DNA from: Chloroflexota bacterium
GTDB lineage: Bacteria; Chloroflexota; Dehalococcoidia; UBA1151
Length of the DNA stretch: 7,548 nt
Direction: 5' to 3'
Assembly (NCBI GenBank): GCA_022561735.1
Contig: JADFQR010000055.1
Span: 1-7,548, forward strand
Positions 6,234 to 7,548 of this stretch are shown piece after piece. The notes under the pieces are model-generated. The model saw only the letters and a list, made by a program, of their open reading frames with translations, did no database searches and had not been told where the DNA came from. Within the stretch, counting starts at the first letter, position 1. The number at the start of each line of letters is the position of its first letter. A program made the translations under genes and the position numbers.

Positions 6234-6281
6234 ATGGCGAGACGGCGCCGCCGGGTTCCAGACCCACGATCCGCTCGTTAA
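6234..6281 (+). CDS. Possible arginine-rich leader peptide upstream of rel
   Basis: A 15-codon frame, MARRRRRVPDPRSAR, opens at ATG 6234 and ends at TAA 6279-6281, eight bases before the rel ATG at 6289. Seven of its fifteen residues are arginine, five in a row, using AGA, CGG and CGC codons. It would begin about 11 bases after the predicted transcript start, with no visible ribosome-binding site. It may be a coincidence of a CG-rich stretch, so this is a weak call kept because of its position in the leader of a starvation-response gene. Confidence 0.2.
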   Translation: MARRRRRVPDPRSAR

Positions 6282-6288
6282 AAGGCCC

Positions 6289-7548
6289 ATGTCCGCCCCA
6301 ACTCTTCTAACAAAGATCGACTCCTACCTCGGCGAAGAACGCGCCAGCCTCGTGCGGAGCGCGCTTGAATTCGCTACGAAAGCGCATGCCGGGCAGTCGC
6401 GGTTATCCGGCGAGCCGTACGTCGAGCATCCGATCGCCACCGCCGAGTTCCTGGCCGAACGCCGGATGGACGCGACCACCCTGGCCGCAGCGCTGCTGCA
6501 TGACGTGATCGAAGACTGCGAGGTCACGCGCGAACAGCTTGAAGAGCGGTTTGGCAACGATGTCGCAAAGCTGGTCGACGGCGTGACCAAGATGAACTCC
6601 ATTGACGTCCTGACGCGCGGCGACCGCGCCAGCGGGACCACGTTCCCGTTCAACGGCGATGACCAGCCGGACGAACGAGCGGTCAGGCAGGCGGCGAGCA
6701 TGCGCAAGATGCTCGTGGCGATGGCCGAGGACGTCCGCGTGGTCCTGATAAAGCTGGCTGATCGTCTACACAACATGCGCACCCTCAACGCCCATGTCCC
6801 GGAACGACGCATCGCGATCGCACGGGAAACCCTTGAGATATACGCGCCGCTGGCGCATCGGCTGGGCGCGTGGGACCTGAAATGGCGGCTTGAGGATGAG
6901 GCGTTCCGCCATCTGCAACCGCGGGAGTATCGCTCCGTATACCGGCTGATCAACCGCAAGCGAGCCGAGCGCGAGGAATATACCGAGCGCGTCATGAAGA
7001 TCCTCCAGGACGCGCTGAACGAGCACGATATAAAAGCCGAGGTCCACGGCCGGCCAAAGCACCTGTACAGCATCTACCAGAAGATGCAGAAGTACGCCGA
7101 GCTTGGTCGTCAGTTCAACGACATCCAGGACCTGACGGCGCTGCGTGTACTGGTCAACACGGAGGAAGAGTGCTACCGCGTCCTCTGGATAACCCACGGC
7201 CTCTGGCGTCCCGTCCCGGGCCAGTTTGATGATTACATCGCCAGCCCCAAGCAAAACCTGTACCAGTCAATCCACACCTCGGTCATGTGCGAGGAAAACG
7301 CGCCCGTAGAGGTGCAGATCCGCACCCGCAAGATGCATAACCTCGCCGAAAACGGCGTCGCCTCGCACTGGGCCTACAAAGAAGAGGGCGACTCGGACGC
7401 TGACGAAGACTTTGAGCAGCGCATGTCATGGCTGCGCCAGCTTCTGGACTGGCAGAATGAGCTTGAGGGCGACAGCGAGTACCTGGACACGGTGCGCACA
7501 GACATCCTCCGGGACCAGGTGTACGTCTACACGCCAATGGGCGAGATC
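6289..7548 (+). CDS. rel: Bifunctional (p)ppGpp synthetase/hydrolase, RelA/SpoT family, C-terminus cut off
   Basis: The first 420 codons of a long Rel protein, which makes and degrades the alarmone (p)ppGpp in the stringent response. Seen in order: an HD hydrolase domain with His47, His71-Asp72 in LLHDVIED, and Asp158/Asn162 in LADRLHNMRTL, the set of metal and substrate residues expected for an active hydrolase; a synthetase domain with GRPKHLYSIYQKM (254-266), Asp281 in DLTALRV, and Glu341 in EVQIRT followed by ENGVASHWAYK (354-364); and the start of the TGS domain, VYVYTPMGEI, at the window edge. Both sets of active-site residues are present, so both activities are likely. About 20 extra residues sit between the HD pair and Asp158 compared with streptococcal Rel. 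AAAAGG precedes the ATG by three bases. The rest of TGS and any ACT domain lie beyond the edge. Confidence 0.95.
   Translation, partial: MSAPTLLTKIDSYLGEERASLVRSALEFATKAHAGQSRLSGEPYVEHPIATAEFLAERRMDATTLAAALLHDVIEDCEVTREQLEERFGNDVAKLVDGVTKMNSIDVLTRGDRASGTTFPFNGDDQPDERAVRQAASMRKMLVAMAEDVRVVLIKLADRLHNMRTLNAHVPERRIAIARETLEIYAPLAHRLGAWDLKWRLEDEAFRHLQPREYRSVYRLINRKRAEREEYTERVMKILQDALNEHDIKAEVHGRPKHLYSIYQKMQKYAELGRQFNDIQDLTALRVLVNTEEECYRVLWITHGLWRPVPGQFDDYIASPKQNLYQSIHTSVMCEENAPVEVQIRTRKMHNLAENGVASHWAYKEEGDSDADEDFEQRMSWLRQLLDWQNELEGDSEYLDTVRTDILRDQVYVYTPMGEI

Noticed and set aside
6324..7073. Minus-strand open frame of 249 codons
   Set aside because: It is antisense to rel and Ser/Arg-rich with no recognisable domain; the plus-strand frame encodes all expected Rel motifs.

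Overview
The window is a 7.5 kb piece of a GC-rich bacterial chromosome. Genes are tightly packed, several start at GTG or TTG, and there are no RNA genes, CRISPR arrays, insertion sequences or prophage parts. Protein style suggests Chloroflexota (Dehalococcoidia/SAR202-like): the lipoprotein linker, an orphan thiamine-diphosphate enzyme, a HypE-like protein without hyp neighbours, and a long Rel. This assignment is inference from protein character; no marker gene proves it.

Left part (1-2929, minus strand): an ABC transporter operon of the ferric-iron type, read right to left as binding lipoprotein (fbpA-like), fused two-domain permease (fbpB-like) and ATPase (fbpC-like, cut off by the window edge). 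The three genes overlap by four bases at GTGA and TTGA junctions, which suggests translational coupling. The binding protein keeps the Tyr-Tyr pair that binds Fe3+ in FbpA proteins.

Intergenic region (2930-3336): this is the most interesting part. It is AT-richer than its surroundings and holds four copies of a 14-bp imperfect palindrome, TTCGTRYRYACGAA. They form two pairs, each with exactly 22 bp between copies, and the pairs lie 115 bp apart. The pair nearer the operon covers a plausible promoter for the iron transporter. This looks like a cooperative, possibly looping operator for a regulator not encoded here. It does not resemble a Fur box or a classic DtxR/IdeR box.

Middle part (3337-5130): a minus-strand acetolactate-synthase-like enzyme that uses thiamine diphosphate, with no regulatory-subunit gene beside it. 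Beyond it is a 174-bp divergent region with a TACAAT box on each strand.

Right part (5131-7548, plus strand): a HypE/AIR-synthase-like protein lacking the C-terminal cysteine motif of true HypE, then a bifunctional-looking (p)ppGpp synthetase/hydrolase (Rel) running off the right edge. Rel has a good sigma70-type promoter, and its leader contains a tiny arginine-rich open frame. The two halves share no obvious pathway: the left half imports iron, while rel controls the starvation response.
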